Of a DNA stretch of 64,000 nucleotides, positions 36,466 to 44,403 are shown piece by piece (position 1 is the first letter of the stretch; every line of letters starts with the position of its first letter). The stretch lies in assembly GCA_029975165.1 (NCBI GenBank), contig JARKPR010000024.1, forward strand, positions 62,001 through 126,000. Direction: 5' to 3'. The translations under genes were made by a program, and so were the position numbers. This DNA is from Selenomonadales bacterium. GTDB lineage: Bacteria; Bacillota; Negativicutes; Sporomusales; UBA7701. The notes under the pieces are model-generated. The model ran no database searches. It was given only the letters and a program-made list of their open reading frames with translations, and was not told where the DNA came from.

Positions 36466-37488
36466 CTAAAGCGGTCCGTCGGTCCGCCGGCAGGCGGCGG
36501 TGCTCTCCCTGATCACCAGTTCCGGCGTGAAGGTCAACCGGCGGTGGGGCTGGTCCTTGTTCGCCATCCGGTTGACGACCATCTCGGCGGCCGCCCGGCC
36601 CATCTCCCGCGCGTGCTGGCGCACCGTGGTCAGCTTCACCGTGCCGGTCACGGCTATCGGCGAGTCGTCGAAGCCGACGATGCTCAGGTCGTCCGGTATT
36701 TTCCGGCCCCGTTCGGCGTAGGCCACGACTACCCCGCGGGCCATCATGTCGTTGCCGCAGAACACGGCCGTGACGTCGCCGGGATTTTCCAGCAGGCGGC
36801 AAGCGAACTGGTAGCCGCCTGTTTCCTGGAGATTCCCCTTCCAGACATCCCCGTCCCGGACCTGGAGCCCGGCCTCCTGCATGGCGTCGCAGTAGCCCCG
36901 CAGGCGGTCGCGGCTGGCGGTGGAGTTGTCCGGCCCCGACCAGTGGGCGATGCGGCGGTGGCCGAGGTCGAGCAGGTGCCTGGCGGCGATATAGCCGCCG
37001 TAGTAGTTGTCGGTAAGGACTACGTCGGTGGGCACGGAGACGAGGTAGCGGTTGGTGAGGACGATCGGGAAGGCGAGCTTGGACAGGTTATTGGTCAGCT
37101 GGGGCGTTTCCGGCGCGGTGACCATGATGACGCCGGCGAAGTTGTTCTCGGTGACCGCTTCAAGATATTTCTCTTCTTTGGCGGGATCGTAGTTCGTGTA
37201 GCACAGGACCGCCAGGTAGCCGAGCTCGTTCAGGGCCTCTTCGGCCGCGGAGAAAAGTTCGGCGTAGAACTGGTTGAACCGGTCGCCGATGATGCAGACG
37301 ACGACGTTCATCTTGCCTTTCACCAGACCGCGGGCGACGTTGTTCGGCCTAAAGCCGGTTTCATCGATTATCCCCTGAATACGGGCGCGGGTTTCCGCGC
37401 TCACGTAAGGGTTGTTGTTGATGACCCGCGATACCGTCGAACAGGAGTGTCCGCTTTTTTTCGCGATGTCTTTGATGGTCGCTTTCAT
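36466..37488 (-). CDS. LacI-family transcriptional regulator
   Basis: Sugar-responsive repressor of 340 residues from ATG 37488 (behind GGGGAGTGTGCCA); the longer open frame to 37725 is not supported. The N-terminal HTH and hinge read MKATIKDIAKKSGHSCSTVS and RVINNNPYVSAETRARIQGI. The periplasmic-binding-like sensor domain has TNRYLVSVPTDVVLTDNYYGGY and GFDDSPIAVTGTVKLTTVRQ. GAAACGTTTC palindromes upstream of this gene and of the zinc dehydrogenase are its probable operators. The inducer is unknown; a pentose, polyol or similar is likely given the enzymes. Confidence 0.92.
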   Translation of the reverse strand: MKATIKDIAKKSGHSCSTVSRVINNNPYVSAETRARIQGIIDETGFRPNNVARGLVKGKMNVVVCIIGDRFNQFYAELFSAAEEALNELGYLAVLCYTNYDPAKEEKYLEAVTENNFAGVIMVTAPETPQLTNNLSKLAFPIVLTNRYLVSVPTDVVLTDNYYGGYIAARHLLDLGHRRIAHWSGPDNSTASRDRLRGYCDAMQEAGLQVRDGDVWKGNLQETGGYQFACRLLENPGDVTAVFCGNDMMARGVVVAYAERGRKIPDDLSIVGFDDSPIAVTGTVKLTTVRQHAREMGRAAAEMVVNRMANKDQPHRRLTFTPELVIRESTAACRRTDGPL

Positions 37489-37677
37489 TGGCACACTCCC
37501 CAAAACCGCCTTAGGACAAAAAAACGGGCAAAACAAAAAACGCTTCCACAAAATGCGGGACTTGTATTTTACTTGTCGAGCTAAGCCGCAACCCTTATGT
37601 ACAAGAGTTTCCCGCATTTTCGACAAAAAGCCCCGAAAAATCGACCCGTCCGTTACCACTTTGTAGCGGGCGGGATG

Positions 37678-37692
37678 TAGAAACGTTTCCAG
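37678..37692. promoter_or_regulatory. LacI-type operator upstream of the lacI-like gene
   Basis: Core palindrome GAAACGTTTC at 37680-37689 in the context TAGAAACGTTTCCAG, matching the operator at 34543-34556. It lies about 190 bases before the regulator start, suggesting autoregulation. The rest of 37489-37800 is AT-rich upstream sequence in which I see no gene. Confidence 0.65.
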
Positions 37693-37801
37693 ACAGAGTA
37701 TATCATGACTGAAAAATGAGGTCAATAAAGAAGATTCCCATTATTCAAGTTATTTTTGTAACATATTCGGCCTAAAAGATACCTGGCCTGGCAAAAAACA
37801 C

Positions 37802-37831
37802 GCCCTGTAATGGCGTTCGCCATCACAGGGC
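37802..37831. terminator. Terminator after the methyltransferase gene
   Basis: Stem GCCCTGTAATGGC (37802-37814) / GCCATCACAGGGC (37819-37831), one G-T pair, with a T-run on both outer sides (six T on the minus strand, five on the plus). It lies 37 bases beyond the methyltransferase stop. Confidence 0.82.
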
Positions 37832-37868
37832 TTTTTCGTGCGGCCGATAAATTTCGCGTTGCCGTGAA

Positions 37869-38552
37869 TCAGTCCGGGTATTTTATGGCGTATAGTCCTA
37901 CCTGCAGCCCCGACAGCCACAGCACCTCGACGGTGGAAAAACCTGCCGCGGCCAGCAGGTCGAAGTGCTCGGCCAGGGTGATCGGGAAAAATTCCACTCC
38001 GTAGCGCCCGATGTATTTCTCGACGCCGGCGGGGTTTTTCCCGCTGCTCAGTTGCGCGCGGCGCCACCATTCGAGGCCGATCTCCAGCCCCTGCGGCGTC
38101 CGCGGCCGGAGGGTCTCGTACGTTATATACAAGCCGCCCGGCTTGAGCATCCGGTAACAGTTGGCCGTCGCCGCCCGCCGGCCCGCGGCGTCGAAATAAT
38201 GGTGGGCGAGGACGGCGGTTATCACGTCATAGGTCACGTCCGGGCTGGCGAGCGCTTCCGTGCCCAGCGGCAGGTATTCGCAGCCGGAAAGCTTCGCCGT
38301 CTTTTCCTTGGCGATCGCCAGCATCGGGGCCGAGGGATCGGCCAGGGTGAAGCGGGTGCCCGGCAGGGCGGCGGCGGCCTTGGCGACGAAGGTCCCCGTG
38401 CCGCAGCCCGTATCCAGCCAGGCAGCCGGGGCAGGCTTCACCACTGCCGTCAGGCTGAGGATCATTTCGTGGAACCGGTCATAAAAGGGCATCGTTTTGG
38501 TAATGTTGTCGTCGTATTCATGAGCGGGCTGGGAAGTCGTATTGTCGCGCAT
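37869..38552 (-). CDS. Class I SAM-dependent methyltransferase
   Basis: Rossmann-fold methyltransferase of 227 residues from ATG 38552 (behind GGAGAGGTGACAGCG). Motif I is WLDTGCGTGTFV; the later FTLADPSAPMLAIAKEKTAKL, VITAVLAHHYFD and MLKPGGLYITYETL are motifs II to IV. The acceptor cannot be told; the fold resembles small-molecule (UbiE/TehB-like) enzymes. It stands alone between two terminators, next to but apparently not part of the catabolic operon. Confidence 0.82.
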   Translation of the reverse strand: MRDNTTSQPAHEYDDNITKTMPFYDRFHEMILSLTAVVKPAPAAWLDTGCGTGTFVAKAAAALPGTRFTLADPSAPMLAIAKEKTAKLSGCEYLPLGTEALASPDVTYDVITAVLAHHYFDAAGRRAATANCYRMLKPGGLYITYETLRPRTPQGLEIGLEWWRRAQLSSGKNPAGVEKYIGRYGVEFFPITLAEHFDLLAAAGFSTVEVLWLSGLQVGLYAIKYPD

Positions 38553-38698
38553 CGCTGTCACCTCTCCGCTAATTGCGGCAACCGCCGGCGGGCGTCGAGC
38601 GCCCTCCGGGCGGATGTTTTTGCTCCGGAAGTGTAATTCAAAATAGAACGGCCCTTTTCCTGCCTGCCATCGCACTTTGCCGGCGGCTATAGGAAAAA

Positions 38699-38721
38699 GG
38701 CATGTCGCTCTACGGCATGCC
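38699..38721 (-). terminator. Terminator at the end of the sigma-54 catabolic operon
   Basis: Arms GGCATG (38699-38704) and CATGCC (38716-38721). On the minus strand the stem is followed by CCTTTTTCC. It lies about 35 bases past the stop of the lyase gene. Confidence 0.65.
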
Positions 38722-38754
38722 CTTGCGGAGGTATACGCCCCTTACAGGCACGGT

Positions 38755-39660
38755 TTACAGATTTTCGTATTTGCAGGCCTGGGCCATGTGCCCGGTCAGG
38801 TTCTGCTGGATTTCTTCGCGCACGATCTTCACGGTTTCGAGGTATTTGTCGAGGTCGATTCCGGTTTCCACCCCCATGGCGTGGAGCATGTTGACCATGT
38901 CCTCGGTGGCGGTGTTTCCCGCCGCCCCCGGGGCGAACGGGCAGCCGCCCAGCCCGCCGATCGAGGTCTCGAAGGTCGTGATCCCCGCTTCCAGGCCGGC
39001 CAGGGTATTGGCCAGCCCCATGCCGCGAGTGTCGTGAAGGTGCAGACCGACGGGCACGCCGGCGAACTCCCGCTGCATCGCCCCCACCAGGTTATATACC
39101 TGCAAGGGGTCGGCGACGCCGATCGTGTCGCAGAGGATGACCGACGTGGCGCCGAGCTTCAGCGCCGCTGCCGCGAGACTGATGACGAGGTCTTCCTCCA
39201 CCCTCCCCCGGAAAGGGCAGCCGAAGGCGGTCGCCGCGGCCAGGCGCACCTTGAGGCAGGGCAGCTCGCTGATGATGGCGGCGAGGTCGGCCAGCGACTG
39301 GTCGCGCGTCCGGTTGAGGTTGGCGAGGTTATGCTGCTCGCTGGCCGAAATGACGTAGGTCACTTCGCGGATGCCGGCCGCCCAGGCGTTCTTGGCCCCG
39401 GTCAGGTTGGGGACGAGGGCGATCGGCCGGAAGCCCTCCCCGGCCGCGGCGGCGACGGCGCGGGCGACCTCGGCCGCGTCGGCCATCTGGGGGATGGCCT
39501 TGGGGTGGACGAAGGACGTCGCCTCGACGGTCTTCACGCCGGCGGCGATTATCCCGGCGATGACCTTGAGCTTCACGGCCGTCGGGATGGGCGTCTTGAT
39601 GTTCTGGAAGCCGTCGCGCGGCCCCACTTCGACTACTTCGACATATTTAGGCATTTGCAT
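38755..39660 (-). CDS. HMG-CoA lyase-like acyl-CoA lyase (possible citramalyl-CoA lyase)
   Basis: TIM-barrel lyase of the HMGL family, 301 residues from ATG 39660 (AGGTGG eight bases upstream). Metal and catalytic motifs are complete: VGPRDGFQN near the start, HLHDTRGMGLAN, and the HMG-CoA-lyase signature loop IGGLGGCPFAPGAAGNTATED with the conserved Cys. The family cleaves tertiary 3-hydroxyacyl-CoA esters: HMG-CoA to acetoacetate plus acetyl-CoA, and in Chloroflexus (R)-citramalyl-CoA to pyruvate plus acetyl-CoA. The CoA-transferase gene next door fits the second reaction type. It is the last gene of the operon. Confidence 0.85.
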   Translation of the reverse strand: MQMPKYVEVVEVGPRDGFQNIKTPIPTAVKLKVIAGIIAAGVKTVEATSFVHPKAIPQMADAAEVARAVAAAAGEGFRPIALVPNLTGAKNAWAAGIREVTYVISASEQHNLANLNRTRDQSLADLAAIISELPCLKVRLAAATAFGCPFRGRVEEDLVISLAAAALKLGATSVILCDTIGVADPLQVYNLVGAMQREFAGVPVGLHLHDTRGMGLANTLAGLEAGITTFETSIGGLGGCPFAPGAAGNTATEDMVNMLHAMGVETGIDLDKYLETVKIVREEIQQNLTGHMAQACKYENL

Positions 39661-39679
39661 CGCGCCTACCACCTTTACG

Positions 39680-40873
39680 CTAAATCAGCCCTTCCTGTTG
39701 CAGGGCGGCGATCTCCTCGTCCGTCAGCCCGAGCAGGTTCTTGTACACTTCGTTGTTGTGCTGGCCGAGGAGGGGGGCCGGCGTCCGCACGCAGGGCTTG
39801 GTTTCCGACAGCTTGAGATGGGTGCCGGCAATCTTTGTCCGCCCGGCTTTCGGGTGCTCGACCTCGACGAACATCTCCCGCGCGCCGGCGATGTGTGGGT
39901 CGCTGACCACCTGCTCGATGTTGTTTATCGGCGCGGCGGGCACGCCGGCGGCCAGCAGCAGGTCGACGATTTCCCCCGCCTTCTTGGTGACTGTCCAGGC
40001 CTCGACGATCGGTTTCACTTTGTCGTGCTTCTGGACGCGCTTCCAGTTGGTGTCGATCTCGGGATCGAAGGCGATTTCCGGTTTGCCCATGACCTCGCAC
40101 AGCTTCTGCCACAGTTTGTCGTTGCCGGCGCCGATGACCAGGCTGCCGTCGCTGGCCTTGAAGGAGTCGTAGGGATAGACCGACTCGTAGCGGTTGCCGA
40201 TGCGCTGCGGCAGGCGCTTTTCCACCAGGTAGATCTGGTTGATGATCTCCATGCTGGCCACCGCCGAGTCGACGAGGGAGATGTCGACCTTCTGGCCGGC
40301 GCCGTGGGCATCGCGATAGCGCAGCGCGGCCAGGATGCCGATCGTGACCGACAGCCCCGCCAGCACGTCGGCCATCGCCGTCCCCGTACGGGTCGGCTCG
40401 CCGCCCGGCCAGCCGGTGGTGCTCATCAGGCCGCTCATGGCCTGGCCGATGATGTCGTAGCCCGCCCGGTCCTTGTAGGGGCCGTAGTGGCCGAAGCCGG
40501 AAACGGCGGCGTAGACGATGCGGGGGTTGACTTTCTTGAGGTCCTCGTAACCCAGGCCGAGCTTTTCCATCGTGCCGGGGCGGTAATTTTCCACGACCAG
40601 GTCGGCCTTTTTGATCATTTCGAGGAAGATGGCCTTGCCGCGGCCCTTGAGGTTGAGGGTGATGCCCTTTTTGTTGCGGTTGAGGTTCATGTAGTAGGAA
40701 CTTTCGCCGTTGACGAAGGGGCCGAAAGCCCGGCTGTCGTCCCCTGTTTTAGGGACCTCGATCTTGATGACTTCCGCGCCCATATCGGCCAGCATCATGG
40801 TGCAGAAAGGACCGGCTAGTACCCGCGTCAGGTCAAGTACCCTAACTCCGTCCAAAGCTCCAACGTAATTCAT
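39680..40873 (-). CDS. Class III CoA-transferase (CaiB/BaiF family)
   Basis: Family III CoA-transferase of 397 residues. Typical blocks: GVRVLDLTRVLAGPFCTMMLADMGAEVIKIE (read in parts), YYMNLNRNKKGITLNLKG, VVENYRPGTMEKLGLGYEDL, the active-site region YAAVSGFGHYGPYKDRAGYDII and PFKASDGSLVI-like DSFKASDGSLVIGAGND. ATG follows TAGGAGGAACCTGCC. It likely makes the CoA ester of a hydroxy dicarboxylate for the lyase 19 bases downstream. In the Chloroflexus 3-hydroxypropionate cycle, citramalate CoA-transferase belongs to this family. Confidence 0.9.
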   Translation of the reverse strand: MNYVGALDGVRVLDLTRVLAGPFCTMMLADMGAEVIKIEVPKTGDDSRAFGPFVNGESSYYMNLNRNKKGITLNLKGRGKAIFLEMIKKADLVVENYRPGTMEKLGLGYEDLKKVNPRIVYAAVSGFGHYGPYKDRAGYDIIGQAMSGLMSTTGWPGGEPTRTGTAMADVLAGLSVTIGILAALRYRDAHGAGQKVDISLVDSAVASMEIINQIYLVEKRLPQRIGNRYESVYPYDSFKASDGSLVIGAGNDKLWQKLCEVMGKPEIAFDPEIDTNWKRVQKHDKVKPIVEAWTVTKKAGEIVDLLLAAGVPAAPINNIEQVVSDPHIAGAREMFVEVEHPKAGRTKIAGTHLKLSETKPCVRTPAPLLGQHNNEVYKNLLGLTDEEIAALQQEGLI

Positions 40874-40885
40874 GGCAGGTTCCTC

Positions 40886-41374
40886 CTAGACAGTTTTTTT
40901 CAGATACGGGACAAGCCCGCCTTCGCCGATAAGCGCCAATATGTGCGGCGGTATCTTGCTGCAGGCATATTGTTCATTTTTAGTCTTGTTCACGATGACG
41001 CCCTGTGCGAGGTCGATCTCGATCAGGTCGCCGTCGCTGATCTTGTCCGTGTCGGCGCATTCGATCACCGGGATGCCCAGATTGATGGCGTTGCGGTAGA
41101 AAATCCGCGCGAAGAATTTGGCGACGATCGCCCCGACGCCTAGGTGCTTCAGGGTCAGCGGCGAGGTCTCGCGGCTTGATCCCGAGCCAAAATTGACCCC
41201 CGCCACCAGGATATCGCCTTGGCGCACCTTGGCCGCGAAGTCGGGGTCGATGGCGCTCATCGCGTATTTGGCCGCCTCGGGGATGCTAAGCTCCATGTAC
41301 TGGGGAGGGGAAATGATGTCGGTGTTGATGTTGTCGCCGTATTTCAGGACTTTGCCGGCCACTATGCCGTTCAT
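40886..41374 (-). CDS. Aconitase-family hydratase small subunit (LeuD/DmdB-like)
   Basis: Swivel-domain subunit of 162 residues. GKVLKYGDNINTDIISPPQYM, GVNFGSGSSRETSPLTLKHLG (the substrate-binding loop) and GIPVIECADTDKISDGD match the short archaeal/anaerobe-type LeuD group, which includes isopropylmalate, citramalate and 2,3-dimethylmalate dehydratases. ATG 41374 overlaps the large-subunit stop by 4 bp. No leucine-synthesis genes (leuA, leuB) are near, so a catabolic role is more likely. Confidence 0.9.
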   Translation of the reverse strand: MNGIVAGKVLKYGDNINTDIISPPQYMELSIPEAAKYAMSAIDPDFAAKVRQGDILVAGVNFGSGSSRETSPLTLKHLGVGAIVAKFFARIFYRNAINLGIPVIECADTDKISDGDLIEIDLAQGVIVNKTKNEQYACSKIPPHILALIGEGGLVPYLKKTV

Positions 41375-42648
41375 GCGCCCACCTCCCGGACAAACTCGCG
41401 CGGGTCGGTTATCTTGCCGGTGATGGCGCTCGCTGCGACCGTCAGCGGCGACCCGAGGTAGATTTTGGCATTCTTGCTGCCCATGCGGCCGATGAAGTTG
41501 CGGTTGGTGGCCGAGATGCACACCTCGCCGTCGGCCAGCAGGCCGGAATGCAGCCCCACGCACACCCCGCACGTCGGCGCGAGGATGACGGCGCCGGCCG
41601 CGGCCAGCGTAGCCAGCAGGCCGCTGGCGCTGGCCCGCTGCCAGATGTCCTGGGAGGCGGGCGAAACGAGCAGGCGTACGCCCTTTTTCACTTTGCGGCC
41701 TTTGAGGACGGCGGCGGCGGCTTCGAGGTCGCTGTAACGCCCGCCGGTGCATGAACCGATGTAGGCCTGGTGGACCGCGGTGCCCTTTACGTCCCCGACC
41801 GGGGCGACGTTGTCGACCTCGTGCGGGCAGGCGACGACCGGTCCCAGTGCGTCGGCCCGGAAGTCGTGGGTCGCGCAGTAGCTGGCGTCGGCGTCGCTGA
41901 CGATCAGCTCGTAGCCGCCGGTGATGCCCCGCGCCGCCAGGAATTCGACCGCCTTGGCGTCGGGCGCCATCAGCCCGGCCTTGGCCCCCATCTCGACCGC
42001 CATGTTGGTTATCGCCAGGCGCTCGTCGATGCTGAGCGCCTCAATGGTGTCGCCGACGTATTCGACCGTTTTGTAGGTGGCGCCGGCGTGGCCGATGATG
42101 CCGATCGTTTTCAGGGACATGTCTTTCGCCATGACGCCCGGCGGCAGTTTGCCCCGCCAGGTCACCTTGATCGTTTCCGGGACCCTCAGCCACGTTTTGC
42201 CGGTCACGAGAATCCCCAGCATCTCGGTGGAGCCCACCCCGCTGGCGAACGCGCCGAGCGCGCCGCCCATGCAGGTGTGCGAATCCGTGCCGAGCACGAC
42301 GGTTCCAGGCCTTACGTGGCCGTACTCGGCCATGATCTGGTGGCAGGGGCCGACGAACTCGTGGTAGTTCTCTATCCCGTGGGCCGCGGCCCAGTCGCGG
42401 GTGAACTTGACGATCTCGGCCTGCTTGATGCTGGCGGGAGGGGTGTAATGGTCGGAAATAACGACGACCTTGTCCTTATCCCAAACCTCGTCCTTGATCT
42501 CTAGCATCTTTGCCGCTATTTCCACCCGCGGCCCGAGGATATCGTCCATCATGGCCCGGTCGACATTTACCCAGAGAATATCCCCGGCCGACGCCCCGCT
42601 TACGCCGGCGGCCCTGGCGAGAATCTTCTCCGACATTGTTTTGCCCAT
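41371..42648 (-). CDS. Aconitase-family hydratase large subunit (LeuC/DmdA-like)
   Basis: Iron-sulfur subunit of 425 residues. Substrate and cluster motifs: VISDHYTPPASIKQAE, GTVVLGTDSHTCMGGALGAF, and the [4Fe-4S] ligands in SDHT/GSCTGG (IGSCTGGRYSDLEAA) and APTCGVCVGLHSG. The start ATG 42648 follows GGAGGGGGCTTT. Homologues hydrate or dehydrate isopropylmalate, homocitrate, citramalate/citraconate or dimethylmalate/dimethylmaleate. Operon context, with a PrpF-like isomerase, CoA-transferase and lyase, suggests hydration of a citraconate-like acid. Confidence 0.9.
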   Translation of the reverse strand: MGKTMSEKILARAAGVSGASAGDILWVNVDRAMMDDILGPRVEIAAKMLEIKDEVWDKDKVVVISDHYTPPASIKQAEIVKFTRDWAAAHGIENYHEFVGPCHQIMAEYGHVRPGTVVLGTDSHTCMGGALGAFASGVGSTEMLGILVTGKTWLRVPETIKVTWRGKLPPGVMAKDMSLKTIGIIGHAGATYKTVEYVGDTIEALSIDERLAITNMAVEMGAKAGLMAPDAKAVEFLAARGITGGYELIVSDADASYCATHDFRADALGPVVACPHEVDNVAPVGDVKGTAVHQAYIGSCTGGRYSDLEAAAAVLKGRKVKKGVRLLVSPASQDIWQRASASGLLATLAAAGAVILAPTCGVCVGLHSGLLADGEVCISATNRNFIGRMGSKNAKIYLGSPLTVAASAITGKITDPREFVREVGA

Positions 42649-42718
42649 AAAGCCCCCTCCCCGCCTGATTATCGCCGCCGGGGCAGACTGGCTTCCCCGG
42701 CGGCGTCGTCTTTGCGTG

Positions 42719-43939
42719 TTAGTTGTCCCAGTATCCCCTGACCGCCGCGTCGACGCACTGTTTGTCGCTGCCGTACCAGGTCATGAGGTTGTTGCCGCCC
42801 GGGGCGTAGAACGCCATCTTGGGGGAGCTGGTGGCGAGCGTTTTGAAGCCGAGCGCTTCCGGGATGCTGAGCACCGTGCAGAGATCCTGCGTGAGAACGG
42901 CGCCGGCGTCCTCGATGATCTTGCGGTAGCCGAGCTGGGTTGCCAGACCTTTGATGGCGACATTGGTATGAATCCAGAAGGTGACGTCCTTGTGGACCTT
43001 TTTGCCCCGGAGCAGCATGGCGACGTCCCTGATCTGCCGCAGCGTAAAATGCGGGCAGCCGATGGCGACGTAGTCGACCTTGGGGTCGGCCGCGGACGTG
43101 AGCTGGCGCTTGCCGGCGGCGATCTCCTTGTCGGTGATCAGCACCGTATCGTACTTCTTGCCGCCGAAAGCTGCCGCGACGGTCGGCGCCTCGGGGGTCA
43201 CGCCGACGGCGTGGAACATGGCCACGCTGCCGGAGGACGCCAGGGCGGCGCCGAGGTACACCAGGTCTTCGATACAGGGATTGAGGATGCCGTCGAACAC
43301 GGGGACTTTCGTGCCCACGATCTTGCCGACATAGGCGCCCAGCGCGCCGTAATCGGCGGTATCCTCAAGCTTGGCCGTCACCTTGAACAGGATGTCGCCG
43401 CGGCGGTTCTCGTCGAGATGGAAGCCGTACAGCGGCGTGCGGCCGATCAGGCCGGCGGCCAGGGCGCTGGGGCCGCCCTCGCGGTTGTCGCGCGCGCCGA
43501 GCACCGAGTTGGTGAAGACGACGGCCGACGATTCCGACCAGGCGATGCTTTCGCCGAACCGGGGCAGGACGCCGGTGTAGTAAGGGACACAGGACGAGGT
43601 GCCGAAACAGCCCATACACTCGTAAGCGTCCTCGATTCTCATCTGGTTGTGGCACCAGTCTTTCGGCAGCCCGAGGTCGCGGCTGCGGTCGACACCGATG
43701 ACGTTCATGGTCGTGGGCACGCACACCCTGGCTCCGGCCTTCGCCATATCCTCGGCCCAGTCCGCGCCGGCGAGCCCGTGGCTTTTGAGCGACAGGCCGG
43801 CGACATGGGCGCTGTTGATGGGAACGGTTTTTTCCGCGCCGTAGATCTCACCGAGGGTGGCGAGCATCTCCATGGCCTTCTGCATCGGTTCGCCGCGTTC
43901 GCCGTCAAGGATCCTCTTTTCCTCGTCGGTCAGCTTCAT
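42719..43939 (-). CDS. Aconitase X catalytic (large) subunit
   Basis: AcnX family protein (formerly DUF521), 406 residues. Starts MKLTDEEKRILDGERGEP, the family hallmark, and contains MGCFGTSSCVPYY, FTNSVLGARDNREGGPSALA, ADPKVDYVAIGCPHFTL and the C-terminal FYAPGGNNLMTWYGSDKQC. Characterised members dehydrate mevalonate 5-phosphate (archaea) or cis-3-hydroxy-L-proline (bacteria). Here the enzyme is two-subunit: its ATG overlaps the stop of the small-subunit gene by 4 bp. In this operon a hydroxy-carboxylic acid is the likely substrate. Confidence 0.92.
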   Translation of the reverse strand: MKLTDEEKRILDGERGEPMQKAMEMLATLGEIYGAEKTVPINSAHVAGLSLKSHGLAGADWAEDMAKAGARVCVPTTMNVIGVDRSRDLGLPKDWCHNQMRIEDAYECMGCFGTSSCVPYYTGVLPRFGESIAWSESSAVVFTNSVLGARDNREGGPSALAAGLIGRTPLYGFHLDENRRGDILFKVTAKLEDTADYGALGAYVGKIVGTKVPVFDGILNPCIEDLVYLGAALASSGSVAMFHAVGVTPEAPTVAAAFGGKKYDTVLITDKEIAAGKRQLTSAADPKVDYVAIGCPHFTLRQIRDVAMLLRGKKVHKDVTFWIHTNVAIKGLATQLGYRKIIEDAGAVLTQDLCTVLSIPEALGFKTLATSSPKMAFYAPGGNNLMTWYGSDKQCVDAAVRGYWDN

Positions 43940-44358
43940 TTATTTTCACCTCTTTTGAAAACTTCGACGATCCCCTTGGTGGCGTCGACCTTCACGAAGT
44001 CGCCGTCGGCGATCACCGCGTAGGGGTCCTGGTCGAGCTTGTCGACGACCGGGATGCCGCCCATGATGGCGCCGACGGCGATGATCGTTTCCGTCAGCAC
44101 GTTGATGATGGCGGCCGGGGCCGTTTTGCTCTTGGCGAGCTGGTACACGACGTAGGAACCGCCGGTGCTGCCTTTGCCGTTGGGGAAGACGAGGATTTTG
44201 TCCTTGATGGACTTGTTCATCAGTTCGTGGTTGTGCTCGATCACCGTGCCTGTTTCGACGTCCATGCCGAAATTGAAGCCGATCGGCTCATGGCAGAGCA
44301 GCGCTTCGCCCTCGGCATAGCCTTTGCTGATCGGCCGGCCCTTAAGAATTATTGACAT
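43936..44358 (-). CDS. Aconitase X swivel (small) subunit, DUF126
   Basis: Swivel-domain partner of aconitase X, 140 residues. LKGRPISKGYAEGEALLCHEP, ILVFPNGKGSTGGSYVVYQLA and ADGDFVKVDATKGIVEV are the conserved DUF126 blocks; the PxGKGST loop contributes to the active site in characterised AcnX. ATG follows GGAGGTGTGAAAGG. It is fused to the large subunit in many proteobacterial AcnX proteins but separate here. Confidence 0.92.
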   Translation of the reverse strand: MSIILKGRPISKGYAEGEALLCHEPIGFNFGMDVETGTVIEHNHELMNKSIKDKILVFPNGKGSTGGSYVVYQLAKSKTAPAAIINVLTETIIAVGAIMGGIPVVDKLDQDPYAVIADGDFVKVDATKGIVEVFKRGENK

Positions 44359-44403
44359 CCTTTCACACCTCCGTTGTTTGGTACCGAACTTCGTTTTTGC
44401 CGG

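Noticed and set aside
40886-42648. Leucine biosynthesis leuCD
   Set aside because: The sequences fit the family, but leuA and leuB are absent and the pair lies inside a sigma-54 catabolic operon, so I call them LeuCD-like hydratase only.
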